From Leifsonia shinshuensis (GTDB taxonomy: Bacteria > Actinomycetota > Actinomycetes > Actinomycetales > Microbacteriaceae), in NCBI RefSeq assembly GCF_013410375.1, contig NZ_JACCFL010000001.1, positions 3,410,001 through 3,474,000 of the forward strand: a stretch of DNA of 64,000 bases, given 5' to 3'. The position numbers and the translations under genes were made by a program. The notes beneath the pieces are model-generated. The model did no database searches, was not told the DNA's origin, and was given only the letters and a program-made list of their open reading frames with translations. Positions 29,390 to 38,324 of the stretch are shown in pieces. Position 1 is the first letter of the stretch; each line of letters begins with the position of its first letter.

Positions 29390-29974
29390 GTGTTCGTAGC
29401 GGAGGACGCCGATGTCTCGGCGGAGGCGACCGTCGGCGACGGCACGAAGGTGTGGAACCTCGCCCAGGTGCGCGAGGGCGCAACGATCGGCCGCGACTGC
29501 ATCATCGGCCGCGGAGCGTACATCGGCTCCGGCGTGGCGGTCGGCGACGGCTGCAAGATCCAGAACCACGCGCTCGTCTACGAGCCGGCCGTGCTCGAGG
29601 ACGGCGTCTTCATCGGCCCGGCCGTCGTCCTGACCAACGACACCTACCCGCGCGCGGTCAACCCGGACGGCACGCTGAAGTCCGCGGCCGACTGGCACCC
29701 CGTCGGGGTGACGGTGCGCACCGGCGCCTCCATCGGGGCCCGCGCGGTGTGCGTCGCCCCGCTGACGGTCGGCGCCTGGGCGACGGTGGCGGCGGGCGCC
29801 GTCGTCACCAAGGACGTCCCCGACTTCGCCCTCGTCGCCGGCGTCCCCGCCCGGCGGATAGCCTGGGTCGGGCGAGCGGGCGTGCCGCTGGCCTCCGACG
29901 GCGACGACTGGGTCTGCCCACAGACTGGAGAAAGGTACAGAGAGCGCGGAGACGCTCTCGAGATCATCGCATGA
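29390..29974 (+). CDS. Hexapeptide-repeat N-acetyltransferase (WbpD/WlbB-like)
   Basis: 194-aa left-handed beta-helix protein: repeated [LIV]GxxxxI-type hexapeptides from residue 8 (VSAEATVGDGTKVWNLAQV) to about 150, with the conserved FIGPAVVLTND turn and TVAAGAVVTKDVPDFALVAG end. GTG start preceded by a strong AGGAGGAGGAG. In WbpD-type enzymes this acetylates the 3-amino group of a UDP-2-acetamido-3-amino sugar. The gene overlaps the aminotransferase gene by 4 nt, supporting that pathway. Confidence 0.87.
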   Translation: MFVAEDADVSAEATVGDGTKVWNLAQVREGATIGRDCIIGRGAYIGSGVAVGDGCKIQNHALVYEPAVLEDGVFIGPAVVLTNDTYPRAVNPDGTLKSAADWHPVGVTVRTGASIGARAVCVAPLTVGAWATVAAGAVVTKDVPDFALVAGVPARRIAWVGRAGVPLASDGDDWVCPQTGERYRERGDALEIIA

Positions 29975-31065
29975 CCGACACGACACTCATCCCGGCCGCC
30001 CGGCCGATCATCGGCGACGAGGAGCGCGCGGCGGTCGACGCCGTGCTGCGCAGCGGAATGCTCGCGCAGGGCCCGGAGGTCGCCGCCTTCGAGTCGGAGT
30101 TCTCCGCCGAGCTCGGCGGAGGCCGGCCCACCGCCGCGGTCAACTCCGGCACGTCCGGCCTGCACCTCGGCCTGCTCGCTGCGGGGATCGGCCCCGGCGA
30201 CGAGGTCGTGGTGCCCTCCTTCACCTTCGCCGCGACCGCCAACGCCGTCGTGCTCGCCGGCGCGACCCCGGTCTTCGCCGACATCGACCCCGCGACGTTC
30301 AACCTGGACGCGGCGTCGGTCGAGAGCGTCATCGGCCCGCGCACCGCCGCGATCATGCCGGTGCACCTGTACGGCCACCCGGCCGACATGGCCGCGCTGG
30401 CCGCCGTCGCCGACCGGCACTCGCTCGCCGTCTTCGAGGACGCCGCCCAGGCCCACGGCGCCACCATCGACGGCCGCCAGGTCGGCACTTTCGGCCGCTT
30501 CGCGATGTTCAGCCTCTACCCGACCAAGAACATGACCTCCGGCGAGGGCGGCATGGTCGTCTCGGCCGACGAGGCCACCGACCAGCGCGTCCGGCTGCTC
30601 CGCAACCAGGGCATGGCGCGCCAGTACGAGAACGAGGTCGCGGGCTTCAACGCGCGCATGACCGACCTGCACGCCGCGATCGGCCGGGTGCAGCTGCGCA
30701 AGCTCGCCGGCTGGACCGCCGACCGCCGCCGCAACGCGGGCCGCCTCGACGCCGAGCTGGAGGGCGTGGTCACTCCCCCGGTCGCCCCGGGCGTCGAGCA
30801 CGTCTACCACCAGTACACGATCCGGGTGGCCGAGGACCGCGACGGCTTCGCGCGCGCCCTGCGCGAGGAGTACGGCGTCGGCACCGGCGTCTACTACCCG
30901 ACGCCCGTCCACCGACTGCCCTCGTTCGCGCAGTCCGACGACCTGCCGGAGACCGAGCGCGCCGCGGCGACCGCCCTGTCCCTCCCGGTGCACCCCTCGC
31001 TGACCGACGCCGACCTCGACCGCATCGTCGACGCCGTCAACCGCCTCGCGAAGGCGGGCAGCTGA
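29971..31065 (+). CDS. DegT/DnrJ/EryC1/StrS sugar aminotransferase (WbpE-like)
   Basis: 364-aa PLP enzyme. The PLP lysine is Lys186 in SLYPTKNMTSGEGGM; Asp157 lies in FEDAAQAHGA; NSGTSGLHLGL binds the phosphate; the C-terminus has GTGVYYPTPVHRLPSF. It would transaminate a 3-keto UDP-sugar (UDP-2-acetamido-2-deoxy-3-oxo-hexose or -hexuronate). Sandwiched with 4-nt and 1-nt overlaps between the acetyltransferase and oxidoreductase genes, so the three are produced together. Confidence 0.92.
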   Translation: MTDTTLIPAARPIIGDEERAAVDAVLRSGMLAQGPEVAAFESEFSAELGGGRPTAAVNSGTSGLHLGLLAAGIGPGDEVVVPSFTFAATANAVVLAGATPVFADIDPATFNLDAASVESVIGPRTAAIMPVHLYGHPADMAALAAVADRHSLAVFEDAAQAHGATIDGRQVGTFGRFAMFSLYPTKNMTSGEGGMVVSADEATDQRVRLLRNQGMARQYENEVAGFNARMTDLHAAIGRVQLRKLAGWTADRRRNAGRLDAELEGVVTPPVAPGVEHVYHQYTIRVAEDRDGFARALREEYGVGTGVYYPTPVHRLPSFAQSDDLPETERAAATALSLPVHPSLTDADLDRIVDAVNRLAKAGS

Positions 31066-32081
31066 TGGCCGGGCTGCGCTACGGCGTCGTCGGCCTCGGC
31101 GTGATGGGACGCAACCACGCCCGCGTCCTGCGCGAGCTGGAGGACGTCGAGCTGGTCGGCGTCGTCGACCCGTTCGCCGCGCACGACGACCGCCTCGCCG
31201 TCCCGGTCCACGCCGAGCTGGACTCGCTGCTGGAGGCCGGGATCGACGCCGCCGTCGTCGCGGTTCCCACCACCATGCACGTGGAGGTCGCCCTCCGCCT
31301 CGCGGAGGCCGGCGTCCACGCCCTGGTCGAGAAGCCGATCGCGGCGGACCTCGACGGCGCGCACCGGATGACGGAGGCGTTCGCCGAACGCGGGCTGGTC
31401 GGCGCCGTCGGCCACATCGAGCGGTTCAACCCCGCGCTGCAGAACCTGCGCACGCGCCTGGAGGCCGGCGAGCTGGGCACCGTCTACCAGATCGCGACCC
31501 GCCGCCAGGGGCCGTTCCCCGTGCGCATCGCGGACGTGGGCGTGATCAAGGACCTCGCCACCCACGACATCGACCTCACCGCCTGGCTGGCGCAGAGCCC
31601 GTTCCAGACCGTCTACGCGAGCACCTCCCGCCGCAGCGGGCGCCCGCACGAGGACATGGTCGCCTTCAACGGGCACCTGCACGACGGCATCATCACCAAC
31701 CACCTGGTGAACTGGCTCTCCCCGATGAAGGAGCGCGTCACCGTCGTGACCGGTGAGCGCGGCGCGTTCGTCGCGGACACGATCAGCGGCGACCTGACCT
31801 TCTACGAGAACGGCACCGTCGAGACCGAGTGGGACGCCGTCACGGCGTTCCGCGGGGTCGCGGAGGGCTCGGTCATCCGCTACGCCCTCAAGAAGCGCGA
31901 GCCGCTCCGGATCGAGCACGAGGCCTTCCGCGACGCGATCGTGAACGGCACCCCCGGCATCGTCACGATGGCGGAGGGCACCACGACCCTCGGCGTCGCC
32001 GAGGCGGTCGTGCGGTCCGCCGCGGAGGAGCGCGAGATCGCCATCGAGTCCGTGCTGGACGAGAATCGGGCCGGCCGGTGA
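31065..32081 (+). CDS. Gfo/Idh/MocA oxidoreductase (WbpB/WlbA-like)
   Basis: 338-aa NAD(P)-dependent oxidoreductase. Rossmann motif GVVGLGVMGRNHARV at the N-terminus, EKP (89-91) in the cofactor domain and GHIERFNPALQNL plus DVGVIKDLATHDIDL in the C-terminal domain, all as in WlbA/WbpB that oxidise C3 of UDP-GlcNAc(A). With the aminotransferase and acetyltransferase it would install a 3-acetamido group. Start shares one base with the upstream stop (TGATG); 4-nt overlap (GTGA) with the next gene. Confidence 0.9.
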   Translation: MAGLRYGVVGLGVMGRNHARVLRELEDVELVGVVDPFAAHDDRLAVPVHAELDSLLEAGIDAAVVAVPTTMHVEVALRLAEAGVHALVEKPIAADLDGAHRMTEAFAERGLVGAVGHIERFNPALQNLRTRLEAGELGTVYQIATRRQGPFPVRIADVGVIKDLATHDIDLTAWLAQSPFQTVYASTSRRSGRPHEDMVAFNGHLHDGIITNHLVNWLSPMKERVTVVTGERGAFVADTISGDLTFYENGTVETEWDAVTAFRGVAEGSVIRYALKKREPLRIEHEAFRDAIVNGTPGIVTMAEGTTTLGVAEAVVRSAAEEREIAIESVLDENRAGR

Positions 32082-33616
32082 CCGACGCCCCGACGGTCGA
32101 GGCGCCCGTCAGCACGCCCCGGGCCCGGCCGCGCCGCTGGCGCGTCATCGTCGCCGCGCTGCTCCCCGTCGCCCTGTTCTTCGCGCTCGTCTCCTGGGCG
32201 TTCGCCTCCCCCGTCGGCGCGAGCCCGGACGAGGACTACCACCTCGGCAGCATCTGGTGCGCCCAGGGCGACCGCGCCGGCTTCTGCGAGTCCACCTCGG
32301 ACCCGGGGGTCAAGCTGGTGCCCAAGGCCGTCACGATGGCCGCCAAGTGCTACGCGTTCCGCGCCGACCTGAGCGGCTACTGCCCCGCCGCCGACTCCCA
32401 GCAGCTCGAGAAGAGCAAGCGCGGCACGTTCAACGACAACGGCTACCCTCCGCTGTTCTACGTGACCATGAGCGTTTTCGTCAGCCATGACACCGCGGCC
32501 TCCGTCCTCGCCATGCGCACACTCAACGCCCTGCTGTTCGTCGGCATCCTGACGGCGCTGTTCCTGCTCCTGGAGCCGCGCAGACGCGGGATCGTGCTGT
32601 GGGGCGGCCTGATCGCGCTGGTGCCGTTCGGCATGTTCATCATCCCCAGCGTCAATCCGTCCGGCTGGGCGTCCATCTCCGCCGCCACGCTGTGGCTCTC
32701 GCTCGTCGGCTTCTACGAGGCGAGGACGCGGGGCAGACTGATCGGCTTCGGCGCGCTCGCGCTGCTGACCACGCTCATGGGCGCCGGCGCCCGGTCCGAC
32801 GCCGCGACGTACTCCGTGCTCGCGATGATCGTCGTGATGGTGCTGAAGGCGGAGCGCACCAAGCGGTTCTGGCTGCTGTCGCTCTGGACGCTCGTGCTCG
32901 CGGTGATCTGCGTCGCGTTCTACCTGTCCGGCAGCCAGGGCGGCGTCATCAACCCGGAGAGCGCCACACCGCTGAGCGGGCGCGCCACGCTCCACCTGGC
33001 GATGATGAACCTGCTGATGCTCCCGTCGCTCTGGACCGGCACGCTGGGCACCTGGGGACTCGGCTGGCTCGACACGATGATGCCCGCCATCGTCTGGATG
33101 CCGTCCATCACGATCGTCGCAGGCGTCGCGTTCGGCGCGCTCCGGTTCGCCGACCTCCGCAAGTCGATCGTCGTCGCGCTCGTCGGGCTCGCCCTGATCG
33201 TCGTGCCGCTGTACGTGCTGGTGCACGACCGCATCCTGGTGGGCGCCGGCGTGCAGCCGCGCTACATCTACCCGCTCATCCTGCTGTTCGTCGGCCTCTG
33301 CCTCTGGGGGCTCAACCGGATCGGCATCGGGCTGTCCGGCTTCCAGCTGATCCTCATCGTCGGCGCGCTCTGGCTCGCGAACCACATCGCGCTCTACACG
33401 AACCTCCGCCGCTACGTGACGGGCGACAATGCCAAGGGGCTCAACCTGGACGCGGGCACCGCCTGGTGGTGGTCGGGGCTTCCGATCGGGCCGATCTGGG
33501 TCTGGGGGATCGGCTCGCTCGCCTTCCTGATCGTCCTGGCGGCCGCCGCCGCGCTGTCCTGGCCACGCGACACGTTCGGCCTGCGGAGAGGGCGCGCCCG
33601 GCAGCTCGTGGCGTGA
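32078..33616 (+). CDS. DUF2142 membrane protein (GT-C-like), copy 1
   Basis: 512-aa protein, GTG start overlapping the oxidoreductase stop. One N-terminal helix, then an extracytoplasmic loop with VGASPDEDYHLGSIWCAQ (the acidic DE motif of DUF2142 and related GT-C proteins) and several Cys, then about 10 helices. DUF2142 proteins are thought to be polyprenyl-phosphate-sugar-dependent glycosyltransferases acting on the outer face. Two similar proteins are encoded at 35758 and 40969. Confidence 0.85.
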   Translation: MTDAPTVEAPVSTPRARPRRWRVIVAALLPVALFFALVSWAFASPVGASPDEDYHLGSIWCAQGDRAGFCESTSDPGVKLVPKAVTMAAKCYAFRADLSGYCPAADSQQLEKSKRGTFNDNGYPPLFYVTMSVFVSHDTAASVLAMRTLNALLFVGILTALFLLLEPRRRGIVLWGGLIALVPFGMFIIPSVNPSGWASISAATLWLSLVGFYEARTRGRLIGFGALALLTTLMGAGARSDAATYSVLAMIVVMVLKAERTKRFWLLSLWTLVLAVICVAFYLSGSQGGVINPESATPLSGRATLHLAMMNLLMLPSLWTGTLGTWGLGWLDTMMPAIVWMPSITIVAGVAFGALRFADLRKSIVVALVGLALIVVPLYVLVHDRILVGAGVQPRYIYPLILLFVGLCLWGLNRIGIGLSGFQLILIVGALWLANHIALYTNLRRYVTGDNAKGLNLDAGTAWWWSGLPIGPIWVWGIGSLAFLIVLAAAAALSWPRDTFGLRRGRARQLVA

Positions 33617-33705
33617 CCTCACAGGCCGCCGTGCGAAGATAGGAGGACCCGACCCGCCAGCGGCAGCGCGCCGATTCTTCCACGACGAGAGCTTTCCCCC
33701 CCAAC

Positions 33706-34605
33706 GTGACGATCGACATCATGATGCCGTTCTACGGCGACCCCGCCCAGCTGCGGGTCGCCGTCCAGAGCGTCCTCGACCAGTCCGACCCGGACTGGCG
33801 GCTCGTCGTCATCGACGACCAGTACCCGGACCCGAAGCCCGGCGAATGGGTGCGCTCCCTGGACGACCCGCGCGTGCACTACCTGCTCAACGAGAGGAAC
33901 CTCGGGGTCAGCGGCAACTTCTCCCGCTCCCTCGACCTGGTCGAGAGCGAGCACTTCGTCCTGATCGGCTGCGACGACGCACTGGAGCCCGGCTACGTCG
34001 CGCGCATGGCCGACGCCATCCGGCAGTTCCCCGGCACGTCCTACTTCCAGCCCCAGGTGACGGTCATGTCGGACCGCGGCGACGAGATCCTCCCGCTCTC
34101 CGACCGGGTGAAGCGCTGGACGCGCCCGTCGCGCTCGCGCGCGTCGGTGCTGCGCGGGGAGCCGCTGGCCGTCAGCCTGCTGCGCGGCAACTGGACCTAC
34201 TTCCCGTCGATCTGCTGGCGCACCGACGCCGTGCGCGCGGCCGGCGGCTTCGACAGCCGGTACGACATCGTCCTGGACCTCGCGCTGCAGCTCAGCATCA
34301 TCATGGACGGCGGCTCCCTGGCGCTGCTGCCCGAGGTGGAGTTCCGCTACCGCCGGCACGAGGCGAGCGTGTCGTCGTCGGCCGCGCGCTACGGCGGCCG
34401 CTTCGACGAGGAGCGCCGGTTCTTCAACGACGTCGCCGTCCGGCTCGAGGGGATGGGCTGGAAGCGCGCCGCTCGCGCGGCCCGCCGCCACGTCACCAGC
34501 AGGCTGAACGCCCTCACCAAGCTCCCCGGCGCGATCCGCGGCGGCGACGCCGAGGGCCGGGACACCCTGGTCCGCCACATCTTCAGCAACCGGGCTCCCC
34601 GGTGA
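33706..34605 (+). CDS. Glycosyltransferase family 2
   Basis: 299-aa cytoplasmic GT-A enzyme: TIDIMMPFYGDPAQLRVAVQSVLDQ, LVVIDDQYPDPKP, LIGCDDALEPGYVARM (DD as the metal/nucleotide site), CWRTDAVRAAGGFDSRYDIVLDL. GTG start at 33706; the 89-bp gap upstream contains TAGGAGGACC but no clear promoter. It is followed 36 bp later by a DPM1-like gene. Donor and acceptor not determinable. Confidence 0.87.
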   Translation: MTIDIMMPFYGDPAQLRVAVQSVLDQSDPDWRLVVIDDQYPDPKPGEWVRSLDDPRVHYLLNERNLGVSGNFSRSLDLVESEHFVLIGCDDALEPGYVARMADAIRQFPGTSYFQPQVTVMSDRGDEILPLSDRVKRWTRPSRSRASVLRGEPLAVSLLRGNWTYFPSICWRTDAVRAAGGFDSRYDIVLDLALQLSIIMDGGSLALLPEVEFRYRRHEASVSSSAARYGGRFDEERRFFNDVAVRLEGMGWKRAARAARRHVTSRLNALTKLPGAIRGGDAEGRDTLVRHIFSNRAPR

Positions 34606-34625
34606 CCGACCATTCAGAACGTGTC

Positions 34626-34631
34626 TAGTAT
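34626..34631 (+). promoter_or_regulatory. Putative -10 box TAGTAT
   Basis: TAGTAT, 10 nt before ATG 34642. It argues for start at 34642 rather than the in-frame GTG codons at 34621 and 34633, which lie upstream of or next to it. Confidence 0.35.
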
Positions 34632-34641
34632 CGTGAACGCC

Positions 34642-35376
34642 ATGCCCGACCGCCTCGATCGAACGCTCATCGTCATGCCCGCGTTCAACGAAGAGGCCAC
34701 CGTCGCCGCCGTCATCGCAGAGGTGCACGCCGCCCTGCCGACGGTCGCCGTGCTCGTCGTCGACGACGGCTCCACCGACCGCACCGCCGAGGAGGCCAGG
34801 GCGGCGGGAGCGCTCGTCGCCCGCTTCCCGTTCAACATGGGCGTCGGCGGCGCGATGCGGCTCGGCTTCCAGTACGCGGTCGAGAACCACTACGAGGCCG
34901 TCGTCCAGGTCGACGCGGACGGGCAGCACGATCCGACCGGCGTCCCCGCCCTGGTCGCCGCACTCGACGACGCCGACATCGTGATCGGCGCGCGCTTCGC
35001 CGGGCAGGGCGACTACGAGGTCCGCGGCCCGCGCAAGTGGGCGATGCGGCTGCTGTCGTCCGTGCTGAGCCGCATCACCGGCGCCAAGCTCGACGACACC
35101 ACGAGCGGCTTCAAGGCGAGCGGCCCCAGGGCCATCGCCATGTTCGCGCAGAACTACCCCGCGGAATACCTCGGCGACACCGTCGAGGCCCTCGTGATCG
35201 CCGCGCGCGGCCACCTGCGCGTCACCCAGCTCCCGGTCTCGATGCGGCCGCGCTCCGGCGGCACCCCGAGCCACAACCCGGTGAAGTCGGCCGTCTACCT
35301 GGGCAGGGCCTTCCTGGCGCTCGTCGTCGCGCTCCTGCGTCCCCGCGCCGCGAACAAGGAGACCTCGACAGCCTGA
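34642..35376 (+). CDS. Polyprenyl-phosphate glycosyltransferase (DPM1-like GT2)
   Basis: 244-aa soluble GT-A enzyme: TLIVMPAFNEEATVAAVIAE, VLVVDDGSTDRTAEEA, FNMGVGGAMRLGFQYA, VVQVDADGQHDP (DxD) and DIVIGARF, the full dolichol-phosphate-mannose-synthase pattern. It would charge polyprenyl phosphate with a hexose, the donor for GT-C/DUF2142 enzymes on the outer face. Followed with a 1-nt overlap by a DUF2304 gene, a recurrent partner. No C-terminal membrane helices of its own. Confidence 0.92.
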   Translation: MPDRLDRTLIVMPAFNEEATVAAVIAEVHAALPTVAVLVVDDGSTDRTAEEARAAGALVARFPFNMGVGGAMRLGFQYAVENHYEAVVQVDADGQHDPTGVPALVAALDDADIVIGARFAGQGDYEVRGPRKWAMRLLSSVLSRITGAKLDDTTSGFKASGPRAIAMFAQNYPAEYLGDTVEALVIAARGHLRVTQLPVSMRPRSGGTPSHNPVKSAVYLGRAFLALVVALLRPRAANKETSTA

Positions 35377-35753
35377 TGTCCCTCACGACCTACATCTTCG
35401 GCATGCTCGCCGCGCTCTTCACCCTCGCGGTCGTCGTCGACCTGCTGCGGCGCGGCCGGATGCGCGAGCGGCACGCGATCTGGTGGCTGCTCGCGGGCGT
35501 CCTCGCGCTCATCATCGGCATCTTCCCCGGCATCCTGGACTGGTTCGCCGAGCTGATCGGCGTCGGCGCCCCGGTCAACCTGGTGTTCTTCGTGAGCATC
35601 GCGGTGCTGTTCCTGGTCTGCATCCAGCACAGCACCGAGCTCACCAACCTCGAGAGCAAGACGCGCACGCTCGCCGAGCGCAGCGCGCTGCAGCAGCTCG
35701 AGATCGAGGAGCTGCGCGACCGGATCGCCAAGCTGCCGCGGAACGAGGAGTAG
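35376..35753 (+). CDS. DUF2304 small membrane protein
   Basis: 125-aa protein with three transmembrane helices (about residues 2-22, 32-50 and 62-82) and a C-terminal coiled-coil (STELTNLESKTRTLAERSALQQ). Start ATG shares a base with the DPM1-like stop (TGATG). DUF2304 proteins follow DPM1-like transferases in many bacteria and may help place or flip the polyprenyl-linked sugar; that role is inference. 4 nt before the next DUF2142 gene. Confidence 0.9.
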   Translation: MSLTTYIFGMLAALFTLAVVVDLLRRGRMRERHAIWWLLAGVLALIIGIFPGILDWFAELIGVGAPVNLVFFVSIAVLFLVCIQHSTELTNLESKTRTLAERSALQQLEIEELRDRIAKLPRNEE

Positions 35754-35757
35754 CCCG

Positions 35758-37368
35758 ATGTCCGGGCCCCGCGACGCCGGCACGGCGGCCCGCCTCCGTT
35801 TCCCCTGGCGCGCGACGTTCGTCGTCTGGGCGCTGCTGTCCGCGCTCTCCGCCGTCTGGGCGCTGGCGACGCCGATCGGCGCCTCGCCGGACGAGCCGGC
35901 GCACATCGTCCGGGCTGCGAGCGTGGCCAGGGGCCAGATCGTCGGGACGCCGTCGCCCGACGGGCACGTCGTCACGGTCCCGGAGTACATCGCGCTGACG
36001 CAGAAGGACACCTGCTTCGCGTTCAAGCCGGATGTGACGGCGAACTGCCCGGTCGCCGCGCCGGCCGCGCCGGGGGCCCTCACGACCGCCACGACGACGG
36101 CGGGGCTCTACAACCCGCTCTACTACGCGGCCGTCGGCTGGACGAGCCTGCTCTTCCACGACAGCGGCGGCATCTACGCGATGCGGCTCGTCAGCGCGGT
36201 CATCGCCTCGCTGTTCGCCGCGCTGGCGTTCGGCGTCCTGCGCACGCTCCCGGGCCGCCGGATCGCGGCGCTCGGGTTCGCGGTCGCGATCACGCCGATG
36301 ACGCTCTTCCTCAACGCCTCCGTCAACCCGAACGGCATCGAGGCCACGGCCACGCTGGCCGTCTTCGCCGGTGTGCTCGCCGTGGTCATCGACCGCCGTC
36401 CCGGCCTGATCTGGCACCGCGCGGTCATCGCCGGCGTCTCGGGGATCGTCGCGGTCAACGCGCGCGGCCTCTCCCCGCTCTGGGTGTTCGTCGCCGCGGT
36501 CCTGCCCCTGGTCCTGCTCAGCGGGCGAGAGCTCGGCGCCCTGCTCCGCCGGCCCGCGGTGCTGACGGCGATCGGCGCGATCGCGGTGGGCGCCGTCGCC
36601 GCGCTGGCGTGGACGCTCGGCAGCAACTCCCTCCTCAACGCGGTCGACAACCCCGACCAGACGCCGCAGCACTACGCCGGCGTCGGCACGAACCCGCTGA
36701 CCGGAGCCTGGCTGACCCTGACCCGCACCGTGGAGTTCGCGCATGGCGTCGTCGGCATCTTCGGCTGGCTGGACACGCCGGCCCCGGCCGAGGTCTACTT
36801 CCTCTGGGCGGCGCTGGTCGGCCTGATGCTGCTCGCCGCCTTCACTCTGCTCCGCCGGCGCCGGCTGCTGCTCGCCGGCCTGCTGCTCGGCGCGTTCCTG
36901 CTGCTGCCTCCGATCGTCCAGGGCGTCTACATCACCGGCGGCGGCCTGATCTGGCAGGGCCGCTACAACCTGCCGATGTTCCTCTGCATGGTCGTCGGCG
37001 TCGGCGTGCTGCTGGGCGAGTCGGTCCTCGAGGGCGCGACGGGACCCGGGCACTGGACGACGGCGCCGTGGGCCTCTGTCACCTGGCGGCGGCTCGGCTG
37101 GATCGTGGCCGTCGCGCTCGCGTTCGGCCAGTTCTACTCGTTCGAGAACACGCTGCGCCGCTACACGGTGGGCATCGGCGGCTCGCTCAAGCAGATGCTG
37201 GTCGGCTCCTCCCCCTGGACTCCACCGGGAGGGGCTGCCGCGCTGCTGGCGCTGTTCGCCGGGCTCTGCGTCGTCGGTGTGTGGCTCACCCTCCGCGAGG
37301 CGTTCGGCCCGCGGGCGCCGAAGCCCGCGCCCGCGTTGGTCACACCGGCTGCAACAGGTCTCGAATGA
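35758..37368 (+). CDS. DUF2142 membrane protein (GT-C-like), copy 2
   Basis: 536-aa polytopic protein with the PIGASPDEPAHIVRAASVARGQ motif after helix 1, a Cys-containing loop (TCFAFKPDVTANCPVA), and about 11 further helices. It is the best-defined DUF2142 member of the three here. Placed directly after the DPM1-like/DUF2304 pair, it is the likely user of the polyprenyl-phosphate sugar they make. Its 3' end overlaps the convergent GT2 gene by 29 nt. Confidence 0.9.
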   Translation: MSGPRDAGTAARLRFPWRATFVVWALLSALSAVWALATPIGASPDEPAHIVRAASVARGQIVGTPSPDGHVVTVPEYIALTQKDTCFAFKPDVTANCPVAAPAAPGALTTATTTAGLYNPLYYAAVGWTSLLFHDSGGIYAMRLVSAVIASLFAALAFGVLRTLPGRRIAALGFAVAITPMTLFLNASVNPNGIEATATLAVFAGVLAVVIDRRPGLIWHRAVIAGVSGIVAVNARGLSPLWVFVAAVLPLVLLSGRELGALLRRPAVLTAIGAIAVGAVAALAWTLGSNSLLNAVDNPDQTPQHYAGVGTNPLTGAWLTLTRTVEFAHGVVGIFGWLDTPAPAEVYFLWAALVGLMLLAAFTLLRRRRLLLAGLLLGAFLLLPPIVQGVYITGGGLIWQGRYNLPMFLCMVVGVGVLLGESVLEGATGPGHWTTAPWASVTWRRLGWIVAVALAFGQFYSFENTLRRYTVGIGGSLKQMLVGSSPWTPPGGAAALLALFAGLCVVGVWLTLREAFGPRAPKPAPALVTPAATGLE

Positions 37369-38323
37369 TGTCGAGCCTGCCCCGGCTCGCGTACCGCGCA
37401 TAGTCGCCGCCGAGCGCCAGGCGCAGCGTCGGCAGGAACCTCCGCAGCCGCGACGCCGGGAACGCGGCCCGCGTGCGCTCGAACTCGGCCTTGGCCGCGG
37501 CCGCTGCGACATGGCCGCGCGGGACGTCGGCGGCCTCCGCCAGCCGGTCGCGGAGCACGGCCGACCGGCTCGCCAGCCGGAGGTTGCGGTCGCCGCGCGT
37601 GCCCAGCACGCGGGAGACCTTGTGCCGGAGAGTCGGGTCGCCCGCGCCGATCTGGTTGGCGTCGTGCCTGCGGTACCGGGTGAGCACCCGCTCGGTCAGG
37701 TCCAGCCGCTCCCGCGCTGCCGCCTGGATGGCCAGCCACTCGTCGTGCACCCACTCGGCCGGGAAGGGCCGGGAGAGCGCCAGGAGCTCGCGCGCGATCG
37801 CCGAGGTCGCCCCGGTCGCCAGGTTGCGCCGCAGGAACACCCCGAAAGCGGCTCCGGAGTGGACGGCGGCCCGCTCGGCCTCGCCGACCTCCAGCGCGCC
37901 GAACAGCGTGCCGCCGGCCGGCGTGCCCGCGTCGTCGATCAGCGCGGCGTCGGAGTGCAGGAACAGCAGCCCGGGCCGGGCGGCGAAACCCTCCTCCAGG
38001 CGCTGCAGCTTGTCGGGCTCCCACTCGTCGTCCTGGTCGCTCAGCACCAGAAGGTCGCCGCTGCACGCGGCGAGCGCCGCCTCGAAGTTCGCGGTCACCC
38101 CGAGCGGCTCCGGGTTGCGGAGCACGATCAGCTCCGGCACCGCGCGCCCCGCGAGCCGGGCCTGCTCGAACGCGTCCACCACGACCGCGACCGTCCCGTC
38201 CGCCGACGCGTCGTCGGAGAGCACCAGTTCGTCCGCCTGGCGCGTCTGGTCCAGGATGCTGGCGATCTGGCGTCCGACGAACCGCTCGCCGTTGTGGGTG
38301 CAGAGCGCGACCGAGATGGTCAC
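37340..38323 (-). CDS. Glycosyltransferase family 2 (rhamnosyltransferase-like)
   Basis: 327-aa GT-A enzyme: ISVALCTHNGERFVGRQIASIL, ELVLSDDASADGT, LLVLSDQDDEWEPDKLQRL (DQDD), and the WVHDEWLAIQAA motif seen in RgpA/RgpB-like rhamnosyl- and galactosyltransferases. GTG start with GGGAGG 7 nt upstream, 1 nt after the upstream stop. It probably adds one residue to the wall polysaccharide repeat unit; rhamnose is plausible given rmlABCD, but not proven. Confidence 0.88.
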   Translation of the reverse strand: MTISVALCTHNGERFVGRQIASILDQTRQADELVLSDDASADGTVAVVVDAFEQARLAGRAVPELIVLRNPEPLGVTANFEAALAACSGDLLVLSDQDDEWEPDKLQRLEEGFAARPGLLFLHSDAALIDDAGTPAGGTLFGALEVGEAERAAVHSGAAFGVFLRRNLATGATSAIARELLALSRPFPAEWVHDEWLAIQAAARERLDLTERVLTRYRRHDANQIGAGDPTLRHKVSRVLGTRGDRNLRLASRSAVLRDRLAEAADVPRGHVAAAAAKAEFERTRAAFPASRLRRFLPTLRLALGGDYARYASRGRLDIIRDLLQPV

Positions 38324-38324
38324 G

